Part shown: positions 35,301-50,300 of the stretch, piece after piece
How the letters are laid out: each line of letters begins with the position of its first letter
Position numbering within the stretch: the stretch's first letter is position 1
Source of the DNA: Larus michahellis
Lineage: Eukaryota > Chordata > Aves > Charadriiformes > Laridae
NCBI RefSeq assembly: GCF_964199755.1
Contig: NC_133899.1
Coordinates: 30,669,446-30,733,445, forward strand
DNA: 64,000 nucleotides
Direction: 5' to 3'
Program-made: the position numbers and the translations under genes
Notes under the pieces: model-generated
What the model was told of the DNA's origin: nothing
The model's input: only the letters and a program-made list of their open reading frames with translations
The model's database searches: none

Positions 35301-38300
35301 GTAGAGATCCTAATCACCAGGAGAGAACTGAACTAAAGTAAGAAAAAACACCTCACGTAATTTCAACTATTTAGAGAGCTGAAGCACATTGAACACGGCC
35401 ATCTTGAAAAAGAGAATAAGAAAAATAGCACAGAGGGACTAAAAGCCATAGGGAGATGCAGGGCAGAGGAGAAATTTTCTTGGGCTATCAAAAAATACGA
35501 ACTGCTCCACACATGCATAGTTTTTATTCTCCAGTACCTGGTGGAGCTGTGAAGCCCCAAAAAGACAACACACGAAAAGCAGTCTTTTAGAAAAGTTGTT
35601 CAGTTAGGGACCATATCTAAAATGATGAAGTCAGAAAAACTACTGCTTTAAGAGGGAGGTGGGGAGAGGAGGAGATGCCTGATGAGGAAGAAATTCCAGC
35701 AGTTTGGATACACCTGCCAGAAGCAACATCTGGTCAAGCAAGCACTTGCAACCAGCCCATTGACCCTAGTTCGTATCCTGACACTGAAGTGAACCTCTTG
35801 TGGAACTCCATATCTTCCGATCAGCTGTCCTCAGCTCTGTTATACTGTCACCCGGACTTCTTTGTGGCATGGAAAATATCAGGCCCTTGGTGCTGAAACT
35901 CGAGTTATCCTTTCCAATTCAATGTTGTAAAGACTTTTAAATTAACAGTCTGTAGCCTATCCAAACTAAACATAGACAGGTAAGCGACCAGGCAATTTAA
36001 TGGAAATCAAAGGAATCAGTAAAATTTTTAAAAGTATTAAAAAAATAGTAGTCCAGCATCCTGTTTTAATTGATAATCTTGTACAATTTTCATCTGCGCA
36101 GCTGTACTGCATGCTCCATCTTAAAATAATTCAGTCGGGTTGTGATACTTATTGATGGTATTAAAAGTTTCAGTACTTAAGGAGGGTTCTTACTGGGAAA
36201 TAGCAAGCCCCTTTAAGTTACTTTACATTATTTAACTAAATGAAGTTTCATATATAACTGTATAACATGACTTATTTTTAAAAAGTACTCCATTTAAGAC
36301 AGAATTAGTTTCTGTAATCACAATCAGAAAGTCAAACTAGGAGTGTTATGACATTTATGCATAAAAAACTTGTTACTAAAAAAACTACAGTTGGTGATGA
36401 AAAAAAGGGGGGGGGGGGGGCGGAGAAACCAGATTCAGAATTATTGTTTGTATTTTTTAATCACCACATATTGCCAAAGCAGGCAAAGGCTTGTTCACTG
36501 TGTGTCAACAGTGTGCATAAAACACAGCTTATCTGTAACTAAAAGAGATGTCATTTATTTCCACGTGAAATTTTATTCTGCTTGTATTAAAAAAAAAAAA
36601 GAGTGCATTGTAAGATTACACAACTAAGAAAACAACATGTAAGCTTGCTAGTCAATTGACACATCAGAAAGCAACAGCCTTTCCAGTTAAAGCAACACTT
36701 CAACAACATAAAGGAACTTCTGTGCTTTTTATTCAAATCCAAACTTCAGGCAGGACTGAGAAATTTTACCTGTACGTCTATTAGCATCCAACAGGCATGT
36801 GTAAGTCCTTATAAAACTATATATTATAAATAATTATAGATGAGCTTAATACTTGGCTTAACCAGACGCAGAGATGTGGATCAATTTGTGTAAAGGCACA
36901 GCAATAAAACACGTGCAGCTTCCCAGATTAGGGACTATTTCTGACTTTACCACAAACTCCCTAACTATACTTAATAGCTAATATTCATTCATATAATGGT
37001 AATTCAGGCAATTGGAGAAGTGCACAAATGATGATCAAATCCCTCAGTCTTCCTATAGCACTCTCCTTATTTAGAGCCATTCTTTGTGCAAGAAAATAGC
37101 CGTATTCAGCTGAGAATCCTGAACCAAGGGCAAGACCTCGAGCTACAGCACCATTGACCACACGGGTAAATGATCACAAGAACATAAGAAATAAGACACA
37201 TTGAAAAAAAGTCATTAAAATGAGCCTGTTGTTCACTCACCCACGAACAAGTCACAACAGGTATAACTGGCAGTGAAACACACTATTTTTAAAGCAACTC
37301 CTGCTTTACAAATTCTTTGAAAATTGCACATGCCTCCTCTGTCTGATATGGTGGGCAGTTATAAGGCATGTTGCTCTTAATATTGATTTTGGTCCCTGGC
37401 AACTCTCTATGTAACTAACCAGTTCAGCAGCAACTGCAGATTCTCCCACTGAATACATTATAATGAGTTTTTGTGTGTGTTCGAGCTTAAAACTCTCTCC
37501 AGTATACATTAGTAAATCATTATCACTCCGGACACCTTTGAAAGCAAATGCATATGTTCTTGTGAGTGCACCTTTATTCACCGAGCAGAACTACTGACAA
37601 AGAAGCTGCTGTCTGCCATACACGTGAGAACATGAGCTGAAATTACAGTAATTTCTATAATAGCTGAAATACAATTAATACATCTGATGTCCAGAGAATT
37701 TTATGAAACATTTTTTCTCCACTTACTTTCTATGTGAAAAGTAATTTGCAGTATTTTAAAGTGCTATCTGGAAACCGCACGCAACAGCCAAGCACAGGAG
37801 AAAAAGAGAGACAACTCCTGAACCGCATCGGCCCACAGAAAAGTCTGGTTTTCTTTCTGCAAATTTGTGGAATGATGCCAGTATTCAAGGGCAGTATCTA
37901 TCCATCGCTTTTTAGTATGGTCCCTCAGCTTCCTCATTTGGGGTGGGGAGGGGGCTGAGGAGCTTTATCTTTGGAACATTTTTAACAAATTTAGAACTGG
38001 CACACAGGGAAAAAGATACGGTAGCAGGGCGGGGAAATAAGTTAAGTCCAGTGCAAGAGGGAAACTGAAAAATCCTTATGGAAGAAGGTCTATTTGTGCC
38101 TCAGGAAGCGAAAAAGAGAAGTATGAACATAGCTGCTCCCAGAGTGTCTATAGCTAAATGATGAAGCAACTCCCCTCTGCTCGACTGCCTTGGGCAAGCA
38201 GCCCAGACCATTTCAAGCTCCCCAGGTAAACACCAGAAAAATCCAAGAGAAGAGCCATTTTATCCTGATGTGCCTTATTCAAGTTTGCTGGGCAGAATTT

Positions 38301-41300
38301 ACTTTTAATTTATTTGCAGTAATTCTGTTTTCCTTTTTCCTGGTGACAGTGCTTTGCAGTTATTTTTCTACCATTGATAGCAGTCCTCGTGCCAAAATTT
38401 AGCAGCAGCTTTCTTGATTGGAACAGTAGGCAACACAGACTGCCTACAGAGAAATTTGCAGATGCAGTGTCTAAGACCTTCATTGTGCTTTTGGCAATGA
38501 TGACATATTTTGTAAGAAAATCCATTATCACCTTAATATAAAGCACCCCCAAGATAGCCTCCACTGAAATAGCTCTGGCTTGTTGCGTTGACTTCTCAAC
38601 ATTTACGAATGCAATGACATCCAAGAGAATTTCAGATCAGGAAACTCCAAAGCAACACTTTCCTGTTGCCTTCTGCTGTTTTAAAGAAAACATGTAGTGC
38701 CCAATCACATTTACACACAGAAACGTACGCTATACACATACACATAGGTATATTTTTTCTCAAGGTGACTATTGATAATATACAAAATGAGGATTTAAAG
38801 ATTTGAAGCAAACGGTGACGAGTTTTTATTAAGAGCTTTCATAAACTACAAAGTGGTAATTGAGGTTCTTTTGTCACTGCTGCTGGACAACAAGTCTCCA
38901 CCGAGCAAAAACGCACTTACAAACCATTCTATCCTATCCAGGGTTTTAGCAGATGTGAACCAATGCATTCACTAAGTGACCTGGAAAAGGAGTGGAGATG
39001 GTGAAAAGCCTTCATTAAAAATATAAAAACATACACTTTTATGGCTTTCTATGGTAAAAACCTGGTATTAAAGCATGGCTCTAACAAGACAAATTTGAAA
39101 GATAATCACTCTAGTCTGCAGGAAATGGCATTTATGTTTCATGCAAGAAATACAGTCTTAAAATCTGTCTGGTTTAAATGTCTATCACTAAGTGTCCATG
39201 CATCAGTTTTACTCACAGGTGCCTCTTAACTCGTCAGGCAACTCAGACAATTCTGAGTAATTTTTGTATTCCTTTTTCACAAATTAAATTGTTAAGATTG
39301 TCAAATTTCAGTGCTACTACTTAAAAAACCTAAGTTTTAAAAACTACAATTCCTCTTATTTTATTATTATAGTTTCAAAGTTTCAAAGCCATTTTTGGCC
39401 TGGCATAGTCATTAATGTCCTATAAACATTATTGTAGGAAAATTTTATTTATAAATATATGATAAGATTAAAAGGAACACAGTACATATTCTCATTATTT
39501 ATTCCTTGTAATACTATAGTGCCTATGAGGTCTAATCACAGACCAGGACTTCCTGGACAATTAGAATAAAAGGAGTCATTTAAGGAAAGCATAGTGGAGG
39601 ACCACCTTATACTATCATAGTGGAATCAACATTTACAAAAACTCTCCAACTCGAGAACTGGGGTTTGATAAAAACCCCTATTGGAAAAACTTACACATTG
39701 AGTAACATTCTCAGTCATAAAGATGAACAAAAGACAGTGACACCATCCCGAAGGTGAGGTTTCAAAAGGAGTCTCACTTGCAAGCATAAGGCTTTCCTTT
39801 CTGGAAGCCAGACAGCAAAGGTAGCTAAGACCGTATTAATGAAAAACGACAATAAAATTGAGATGCATCATCACTGCAGAAGAAGACAGGAGCTTCATGT
39901 AGAAAGAACTAGCTGACTTGAGCAGCAGAAACTAAATGTACTTCAGGAGTACAAAAATAATACAAGGAACAATTGAAATTGTAGCTCTAAGCTGGGAGTT
40001 ACCAGCTAGAAATGAACAGGGAGGCTGCTACCATAACAGCTCATAGAATGATTATGGACTGTTAGCGTGATGCAACCATGAAGAAGGCAAATAGGATCCC
40101 GGGTTACATGCAGAGAAAAGCTACTGCAGAAGCAGATATGCATTAATGCTACTAGAGTGAAGAGAGTTCACAGGAATACTGTCCGTGATTCTGGTCATCC
40201 GAGTGCAAAACAGATTATTTCAGCCTGGAGCAGATTGAGGGACGAGCTACCCTGATGACTTCCAGATTCTGTCTACTCTCCTTTTTTGCAAGAGGAGGAG
40301 ATTTCTTGGTTCTTTGAACCTAATATGAGGCTAATATATGTGAGGGGATATGATGTAGTCCATAAGTACAACCAGACCAGACCATTAACAATAAAGAGCC
40401 TTTTAGAGCCTTATAGCCTATAAAACAATGTTGCCACGAGAACAAACTGGTGTTAATTGTCCAGCAATAAATGCATGCTCGAATTCTGAAGAATGTTCCT
40501 AATGAAAGAAATAATATTCTGCAAACAGACTTCAGATCAAAGCAGTGGGAGGATGAAAACACTGCCTAGTCTTGAAATAGAAATAGGTATCTACATTAAA
40601 TAGGATGAAATGAATGGAATGCTTGCAAATCACAGAAGACCAAGCACAGTGACCTCCTCCTTTCCCCTCCAGTGTTCCTATGTGATGTTTTCCCAGCCTA
40701 TTTCTATCATGTACATCTATAAGAAACAACAACAAACCTTCACTGTGAAAGTACATTAGATATTGAAGGATCTTTTAAGTTATTTTCTTCTTAAAAGTAA
40801 CCTTTAAAATATCATCTATAAATGTACAACTACAGTGAAGTTACGTCACTGTAAGTACAAGATGGGAATAAGAGAAAGGCTGGATAATTCTGAGTGGTGC
40901 AGTGACAACCTGTGGTTGTTCACTACTTCTTTTGATGGAAGAGCTAGAGGACATCATCTGAAAATAGCCCGTTCAGAAAAAAACAGCTCCCTCACTGCCT
41001 TCCCCCTGCTGCCCCACCAAAGCCCCACAAAAAAGCCTGGCAGCCAGGGAGGCAGTTCTTCCCGTGACACACGGTGAAGTTGCAGAACTCCTTGCTATGG
41101 GATGTTGTAGATGCTAAGGCTTTACAGGATTAAAAAGAGGGACATAGGACAAGTTGTCATTCCATTAAATACAAGAAACCTCTTTTAGACCAGAAGTCCC
41201 CAACTGCTAGTTTTTGGAAGCTGAGAGTTGTCGGCAGGAGTTTCTCTTAGGTGCCAGTCTCATTCTTACGCTCCTCCTGAGGCATTCACTCTTGCCACTG

Positions 41301-44300
41301 TTGGAGGCAGGATCTTGGGTTAATTTTAACTACTGCTCTGATGTGGCATTACATTCAACCAGCAGAACACAGTGCAGGCTCATTTACCCCATATTTGAAG
41401 GGGTTTCAGATTGGTTTGAGGCTCAGGCAGCAGCAGACCTTGGGCTCCCATTCTGCAGAATGTAGCATGCAAGTAAACGGCCTTCACAGAGATCTGCAGA
41501 GGTACTATGGTTTTTCTGCTCTGAACCTACACCTTACACCTTCCCACAGTCTTTTTTCTGAACATGAAAAGTTCTTCTCTACCTTAAGAGTCGATGCATT
41601 TCTTGCTATAAAACGAGCTTAAACCTTGCTCTAATTGCCTGTTATGCCTTTTTAGGATTCCAGGGGAAAAAACCCCAAAAAACTAGGCAAAATTGACTGA
41701 AAAGAAATAAAAAGCCAGTAAAACCCAAGCAAACAACATAGACACACAAAACTCACCACATTTCATCATTCCCACTTCATAGCATTTCCGTAGCCGGCAT
41801 GCCTGGCAGCTTTTGCGCCTGTTTTTGTCTATTGTGCATTGATTGGTAGCTGGGCAGATGTAATCGTTATGTCCTGCAGCAGAGTATAGAAGAGAAAACT
41901 GAGCATCTCCAACAGCTTCTCTTGGTCATTTCCCTAGCATCTCAACTTTTTCTTAGGTGTATATCTAAGCTCCACAAATTTAACTGATGCAAAAAAAAAA
42001 TGCATATTTATCCTATACTGAAAACATCAACCTGTGGCCTGAAAAAGTAACCAGACAACATAGACCAGCTTTTAGTGATGACTTAGATAACCAAGCACCT
42101 TCTACTACCAAGTCATTCTTGAAAATGGGACTTGCAGAAATTTGCTCCCAGTCACCAACTTCTGACTGTATACTGGTATTCTACGGATGGCAGATAGTAG
42201 ATTTTTTTCCTGAGCAGAGTTGAAAGCAGCAGTGCACATAGCTTCAGTCCTCAGCTACAGCTCTATTTACTGAACTCTCTCTGACATAGTGAGTTCCAGG
42301 AATGAAGAAGCCTTTGGAGGACTGACACTGGACCAAAGTTAATTAAAAAAAAGCAGCCCAAGAGAGAAAGAAGACTAGTATGAAGTAATGCATACTGTAT
42401 AGTACAAAGAAAAGCAAAAGCACAAGATCTAACTTTTAGATATTCTGAACAAATGTTTCTGAAGAAACATTTTCTGAAGAAAATGTTATTTTCTTAAGTT
42501 TCCACTACAGCCTCTTCTGTTGTCTTCTTCTCTCCCACCTCACCTTGCCCCCACCCAAGTCCCTTTACATTATTTTATTTCATTAATCAATAACCTGGTC
42601 CAAAGGTTTATTACTGTAAACTGGACTTGAGTATGCTCCTGGTGTAAATACAGTTGAATCACCTCCTGCGAAATACTGGAAATCTCTCTTGCAGTAGTTA
42701 CCAAAGGATACAAAAAATATCCACTCATTTACATTTCTTAATCTATTTTCTCTCTGGTTGTTCTTTAAGTTATTTTTTTCAAACTTTAAGAATAGATCAG
42801 GCAAAGATACAGCTACTAGAGATTCTTTTACTTGATGTAAGTCCAAGAGTTCATGTCCCCAAGAGTAATTATTTAACTGAACCATTGTGACTATTTCCTT
42901 GCAAAATTAAAATAATTTTAACCTTGAATTTTTGAACCGACAATTTTAAAAATAAGAGATCGGGTTACAGTTTGTCCTGTTTCCTACTGGCAGATATGGC
43001 TGAAAAACAAATTACTGTTTATCACTCTTCACACAACATGGGGGGAAAGGAGGAGGAAGCTCTCTGTTGCACTATAACCCAAGCACACAGGAGTATAAAG
43101 TGGTTTAAAACTCCGGTGGCCTTGGGATAATTTAGCTTGCGGGCAGATGTTCAGAGATGTGGGACAAATACACTACAAACTTGGACAAGCAAAGGAGACC
43201 ACACACAGTTGCTCCGTCATACCATCTAATTTTAATTAGACATTAGCCCAACATTCTGGTCTATGGTAGGCCCAGAAGTTTTATTTTTACAGGCAATCTC
43301 CTTCATAACAACAGTTGCACCTGAGTGCTTGATAGTGTTTTATGCCAAGAACTTACTTTTATTTATTTGAATTACAAGCAAATATTACCTGACAGGGTAC
43401 ATTAAGGTGTACAAAGGGCCACAATGGGTAACTTGTTCATGGCCAAAGCACACACGAGCAATGCAGAGCAGGCAAATAATTTTCCTGACAGAAAACACTT
43501 TGAGAACAAATTCAGTCTCCATTTGTGACAAACTGGACACAAAGTTCTCTTCAATTATTTTAGAAATCAAAAGAACTTGCACCAGTTTATAGTAATTGTT
43601 ATTCACCCTTGCAGAACTTCCACAATAAATTGAAAAGGCAAACAAGTTTTGAATTAACTTTGATTCTAATGGTGACACCTACTCTGCCATATTGAGCCAA
43701 AAGAAAATATCTCAAGATTGCCAAATGCTTTGTGTGTAGAAGAGGAAGGGAACATTACAGACCAAAAAATGACAGGAGTTTCTCTGTTAGTATCTGCATG
43801 GAGTATCCAACATCAATCCAAACAAGTTTCCACCAAGAAACCCCAGATGCGGCCAAAGAACATGATAACTAGAGCTAAGGTTAAAGAAATTAAGTGGTCC
43901 AAAGTTGCAATATGGTGCACATGTCACTGCCCATAGGTTGTGGTAACATAGAGACCTGTCTTTATTTCATACAGCAGCCACTCAGCAAATTTTAACTAAA
44001 TACTAAATATTAAGAATTTAAACACTGAAGTGGAAATCTTAGACAGAGAGATCTGGCAGAATAAGAAATACTGCAATGTAGGCTCTGGGGGTGGAGGGCT
44101 GAGAAATAACAATAATCAGATTTGTACCTAATACTTACTGGACACATTTTAATATCCTACATACTGTGTAGATGTTATGTGCTATGACTCAACAGCTCCA
44201 GGTGATATATTCTTGTCCAGAATAGTTCCCGGCAAGCAAAGTCTCCAGACAATTACCTACTCTAACTGTGTCTATTATAACAAATTCACAATCACGATGT

Positions 44301-47300
44301 CTACTTTGGGACACAAACTGCAATCACATTCACAGGTCTGCAGTGCCATCCCACTGAGGCCTTTACTGCAGGGCCTTCCCATGCTACGTATTCCACTTCT
44401 CCTCTAAAGAAATCAATTGCTCGCTTTGTAATGCTTCCAGATCTTGAAAACATAAGAGTCAAAAGATAAAGTAGTCAAATCACGTGTTGCTCTGTTTTCA
44501 GCATGCAGCACCATACACTAGGATTTTAAATCAACTCATTACTAGATCTACCGCTGCAGCCCCTTATCATATGAAACAATATCAAAAGCTGATTCTCCTA
44601 CCTTGAATACTTCTTTTAAAGAATGCTTTGCAGCCTTCACACGACCAGACCCCATAGTGGTATCCTGAAGCATAGTCACTGCAGACTGCACAGAAGTGGG
44701 CATCCCTTTTTGAGCCAGGATTATTTGCAATTGGGCTTGTACAGTCATTGGCATTACTTTTTCTCTTTAACGTCTCTCTGATAGAAAAGAAAAACATCTG
44801 TTATGAAAGAAGAAAAAATTAATCTACATTGCAAAGAGTTTTGCTATTTTTCATTGTCTTCAATGCTCTCTATATAGAGTCCTCTTATTACTGAACACAG
44901 GACAGTGTGAAACACTCACTGTTAAGCCTTTTTCTGATAAGGTTATTTAAAGCACATAGTCTGATCCCAGAGCTTTCAATGATGACAGACTCTAAAGTTT
45001 TAATATACTCAAAGGCATAAAACTTGCTTTTTGATGTGTCATTCAGACGAACTCGGGGAAAAATCATATGACATGCTGATGGATCTTGAAGAATTCCTGG
45101 GAATGTACAAGTCCAGGAATTTGTGAACAGAGTGGACTTTAGCTTTGGGAAGCTTAGCATGAAAAATGCGAACTCAGACAGCTTGGACTGACACGGTGAA
45201 CGCTACCACAGACGTAGCTGCGCTTGCTTTGTACTGTTAGCAAGGGTAAATTTTAGCTGGAGCAATACAGATCTAGTCTCAAGTATTTCACCCTTTAAAT
45301 GAGGCTTTATTCATTCAATGAGGTGCTGGAGACAATTACACTGAGAGGTGAATCTAAGCCTACAAGATCAATTCACAACGTTAGGCAAAGTTTTCTGTTG
45401 AAGGCAACGACCCACATTTGTCACCCTAGTGCTATATCAAAGTCTGAATACAAGAAGAACAGAGAAACGTGATTAATAAAATGTTTTCATACATTAAAAA
45501 AATTATTGCTCCATATAAATTAATAAGATATATTCATTCCTAAAGCACTGCAAATAGTTCCAATTTATTGGAACTCTTCTTAGCAACTGGATTAAAATTA
45601 GAACAGGATAAAAACATGAAATAACAGCCAATTCCTGACATCAAGATCCTGTAAACAAACAGTAAGAGGAAAGGAACGTAGATTATCAGTAAAGTGTTTT
45701 TTAGGTATAGGAAGCACATCCATTTTTGCCTTTTCTCTGGACCTCATTTTCTTGGTGGTTTTAGCATGTTTTACCTTCATGGTCAATACAACTTCTAGAT
45801 AGAGAGAAATACAGTGTCACGTGCAAACTCTCAGCAGCAGTTTCACAAAAGGAAAGCTGTGAAGTCAACTTATAGGTATGAACTTAAGCACAGAGGCAGA
45901 AGCTAGAAACTGCAGAATTTTCCTCATCCCACCTTCCAGCAGGTGTAGGGAGGAGAAGAAACATCAGTTGGGTTAAGACAGCAGGTAGGACGGTTTATGA
46001 CTTCTAAAGAACAAGGGTATGTTGCCGGGGCAGAAGAAACCTGTTCACCAAGAGGAGCAAGTTTAAGCAGAACAGTAGAAACGTGCTGAAAGTGCTGTCA
46101 AAAAGGCCTTAACTAATATATTAAAAGTAGACTTTGTGCTGGTTTCATTACAGGAGGTAAGGACAAACACATCCACATGCCAACTAAAAATCATCAAGTT
46201 TTATAAATATTTGAGGAGAATGTGCTCCAATTTCCTAGTAGAAAATTTGCAAGGAAAAAAGGTGATCCTCTGAACGACTTCCAAAACAGATAAATTTTGT
46301 TTTTTAATTTAAATTCCAAATTTAAGGTATTGTAGAATTAAGTTACTGCAAGCTTTTTTTTTAAAAAAAAATTAATTCATTGAGATATTGCAAGGAATAA
46401 AGGTGTTTAGATGTTTAACATGCCCAGTCTTTGATTACACACACAGGTACACACACCCATTAATGGACTGCTGAATCACTAAGTTATTTCTCCTTCTGCC
46501 ACACTGGGAAGACCACTGTGGGGGAAACTCTCTCTTAGAATAAAGGGACTGTATCACATATGCCTAATATGCTGCTAATGCAAGGAGGAAAGAGCATGAC
46601 TATTCCTTCCCGTTTCCCTGTGTTTGGAGTAAGTAGAAATTTGTCATTTCACATTAGTAGAAGAGGTACCTATTTAAGCTCTACTTGGGAATCAAGATCC
46701 AATTGTGAGAGTCATAAGAGAATCAAAATCAGCTAGAGAGGATCTCAGCAACTGACTGGTATGTTCTAGAGAGTGATGTTCATTGCCCTCATTAAAGCAC
46801 CAAGATATTATAGAGGAAAATAAAGAAAAAGCACGCACCATAACATTTCACTGAGGAGTGTTGCTTTTTACCTTCCAATCATGACACGTGTTTTAAATAA
46901 CACTTTTTCTTCCCTTGCTTAAAAGTTTAACAACAGCCACCCAGCAGACACGCAAGCTACGTGACTTCTGACGACTGTGGCAAACAGCTTGCACACAGAG
47001 CAACAATCTGGAACGAATTCCTCCTGCAGGCCTAATGGGCATCAAATCTGCTCATCTGCGATAGCTGCGGCAGCACAGCAGGAGATTCAAAACCAATCAT
47101 CTTGTTACTGTGCTCTTTAAGAACAACAGAACTAGGAAATACTCAGAGCTTTAAGGTACACGTTCCTTACCCTAAGGATCGTCTCTTGGATACACAAACA
47201 GCAAACCGGAGTGGGTAGCCCCGCGTGTGGTCAGAGACCACCTCTCAGCACTCTTGGGACTGGTGCATTCCAGCATGTTCAGCAGATGAATGAGCTGCCA

Positions 47301-50300
47301 GGTCCTCCAGAAAAACTGGTGGTAACTGTCTGGATGCCCACAAAGCTCCTGCACCAAAGGATGCAGGAAAATGGGGTATGTACCCTGGCTGCTACCAAGG
47401 AACCCCATGGGCAAAAATTTGTTGCTTTACACCTCCTAATACTCCTCTCTATTTTATGATCATGGTTTCTATATAGAGATATTATGTTTCCATAAAAAGA
47501 ATTAAAATCTTTTTGAAAGTAGAAAGTCAGTGATTTCCTACTAGTCATCAACAGTGACAAGATGATTACTCTAAAGAGAAGGAATCAGCAAGGCTATTTA
47601 GGTTATTCAGTATCCATTGCGTCTACTAATTACCTCTAGCTTTGCCACAGCAAGTGTTTGATGCCTGTGCCACACCTGGAAAACGTGAACCTAAATTCAA
47701 CTTTTTGTTAAAAATGAAGTAGGGTAGCAAGGATTTGACTTGAGTCTCAAGTAGCAAGATTTGCTCATGGCATTTGTTGTCTGTCAGGCTTTTTAAAAAC
47801 CTAACTACTGTACACTATAAAAAAGAAAGAGAGAAAAAAACACCGAGAAAATAAAAAGAAACCCCAACATTAAGTTAGAAATTAACAGTCCAGATTTTCT
47901 AATTACTTAGAACGTTTCCCTCCATCCCACAGGCCATTGGCTCATTCAGTGCCCAGAGATAATTCAATCCCATGCAAGTGTAAGCCATAGGGTGAGGAAG
48001 GCTGTATCCGAAGGTGCCATTCTGTGCTCACATTCTTGCCCTGTTTAGCGTGCTGAAATTAGAGAGCTTCATAGTTACTAAGGTTTGTTTCAAGTAATTG
48101 GAATCTCTTCCTTTCTTTCCCAGAATGTGTGCAATATGATCGGCAAAAATCAGCTGAAGAATACTTTTCAATCTTTATCTTCCTCATTTTCTAGAGCCAC
48201 CCCCTACTATAACTTCTGGAAGTGTTAATACCACAAAACTGTCAAAAAGCACAGGTTCTGCTACGCTCCAAACATTGATTAATACACTGAAAATTGTGTC
48301 GTAGGTATCTCAAAATGAAGGGACATATTTTTGCTTAATCTCTGCAACTCCTCCATCATAAAATGGAGATGCCAATCCATCACCTCAAAGAGACTTAATG
48401 ATATGTGTAAGTGCTCTACAGAATGAGCACAATAAAAAAGCATAGGAGGATAATGCACATAATTACGGCTTCAGAGCAGAGTTTAAACCATCTATAAATA
48501 TGATACTAACACACTGTGAACAAGACAAATTAAGTTCCTAAACAATTTTCAATTAAGCAAGCATTGCTAGCCTGTGCACCCAAATCCCTTTACTTACATG
48601 CTTTACCTACAATTAGTCAGAAGTTCAAGGAAAATAATAGAAGGGAAGAACAAATTAAGTTCCAGAAGCATCACTCCGGCAACTTCATTAAAGTTTCCTA
48701 ATACTTTTTAGAAAGTAACATATCTGTTCATTTTCAAAATAAACCTTTTGTTTCTTTAATTAAAAACCTTTTATTTAGGGGATGAAGGCGGAAATCAATT
48801 TCAAACTACTTTTAAACATATAATTACACTGTCACATTCCTTTTCGATATAAATGGAGTGATCCTGCACCAACAAAATTATGAGACTATTTCTATTGTCT
48901 TTACAAGGTAGAGGACCTATAATGCAAACAAATATAGCAGAGACTTTATCAGCAAATTATTACCATTTTACAAAAAAAAAAAGTAAAAAAATAGAACTCT
49001 AAAAATGTGTCTGTTTTTACATGGAATACAAGTCATTTTTGTTGAACTACTGGTGAAAAGCAACACTATGCTACAGAACATCTGCATTTAACAAAGTTAA
49101 ATAAATTTCTTCTGTATTCATTTAGTGAAACTATTTGTGAGGAAAGGGAATGCTGAAAATTCAGATTCCTTATTTTAAGCTGATTTACAAGGAGATCCAA
49201 ATTACACAATTATCAGTTTTAGCAAAGCGGACCACATTAGTTTAGCTAATGTTAACAGAAATTTACACCCAGGGAAAATAAACTCCTCTCACAGTGAGAC
49301 TCTTGCTTTATTTTGAAAGGTAATATAAAAACAGGCCTAAATATGTAGTAATGATGTTTTCTAACTCAACTTTCAAACAAAATCCCTTTTGTCAAACTAC
49401 AATGCTGTTTAAATTTACTTACACTTTACAGCATTAGTCTCTCCCTTCCCCCAGCGCTATGCTATTCCTTTAAGTTTCAGTCCCAAGAACTCTTCCTTCA
49501 AGGTATAATCTACGAATCTGCAGTGTCATAGTCATTGTTCCCATGGCAATAAATATAATGTTCATGACATTAATTTAAGACCTCACCAAAGGATAAAGCA
49601 AAAGGAAACACAGAGCTTTTTTCTTTACAGTCTTATTTCAGGACAGATATCCACAATAAGGGAATTACAGCTTTTGCTTTTTGTGTTTCCATGTCTTTTT
49701 TTTTTTCTTTTTTACACCTTCTATACACAAAGGGGAGGTTACCACGCGTCATACTGAGGCAAATGAACCACTGAGAAGGTCCATCTACCAAGCAACACAG
49801 TAGTTACTTGCTGCTGAATGATAAAGATCATCCACCAATTTTACAACCTACACTTCATTGATTTCTCCCCTTTAAATTATGTCATCATCAGCTACAAAAT
49901 CAATAGTCTAAGACTTATTTACTAGAACTCCAGGGTGGTTGATTTGGCTTCCCTCCTGCCTATGTAGAGAGCACACTGCAGAGTATCAGATGGGTTGCTC
50001 TTGCTCTTAGATTATTCCAGCTGCTGTCCCATCACCTGGACACCTTCAAACACTAACCTGCAGCAGCTTTCCCAGGGCTGTCAAAGTTTTGAAACATCAA
50101 CCAAACTGGGAAGAGTTTGGATGTTAGCCCTATTCACATTAGACCTGCTTGGGCACTCCAGAACTGTCTGCTCCTCTCTGCCAACTCCAAATAGAGACTA
50201 GTCAGGTGGCCGGGCTGAAGCTTTGTGCAGCCTACAAGTCTGAAGAAGACATAGATCTCACGCTTAGCCCTGTGCAGACAACATGCAAACCCATTGCAGA

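Larger units (their letters stand above)
31766..41756 (-). other. ESR2 intron 3 (largest intron)
   Basis: This is a 10-kb intron. It contains a diverged tandem repeat with an embedded GA/GT microsatellite (33340-33740), a 14-base G run, and an ancient LINE remnant (39900-40320). No other gene is supported. Confidence 0.85.
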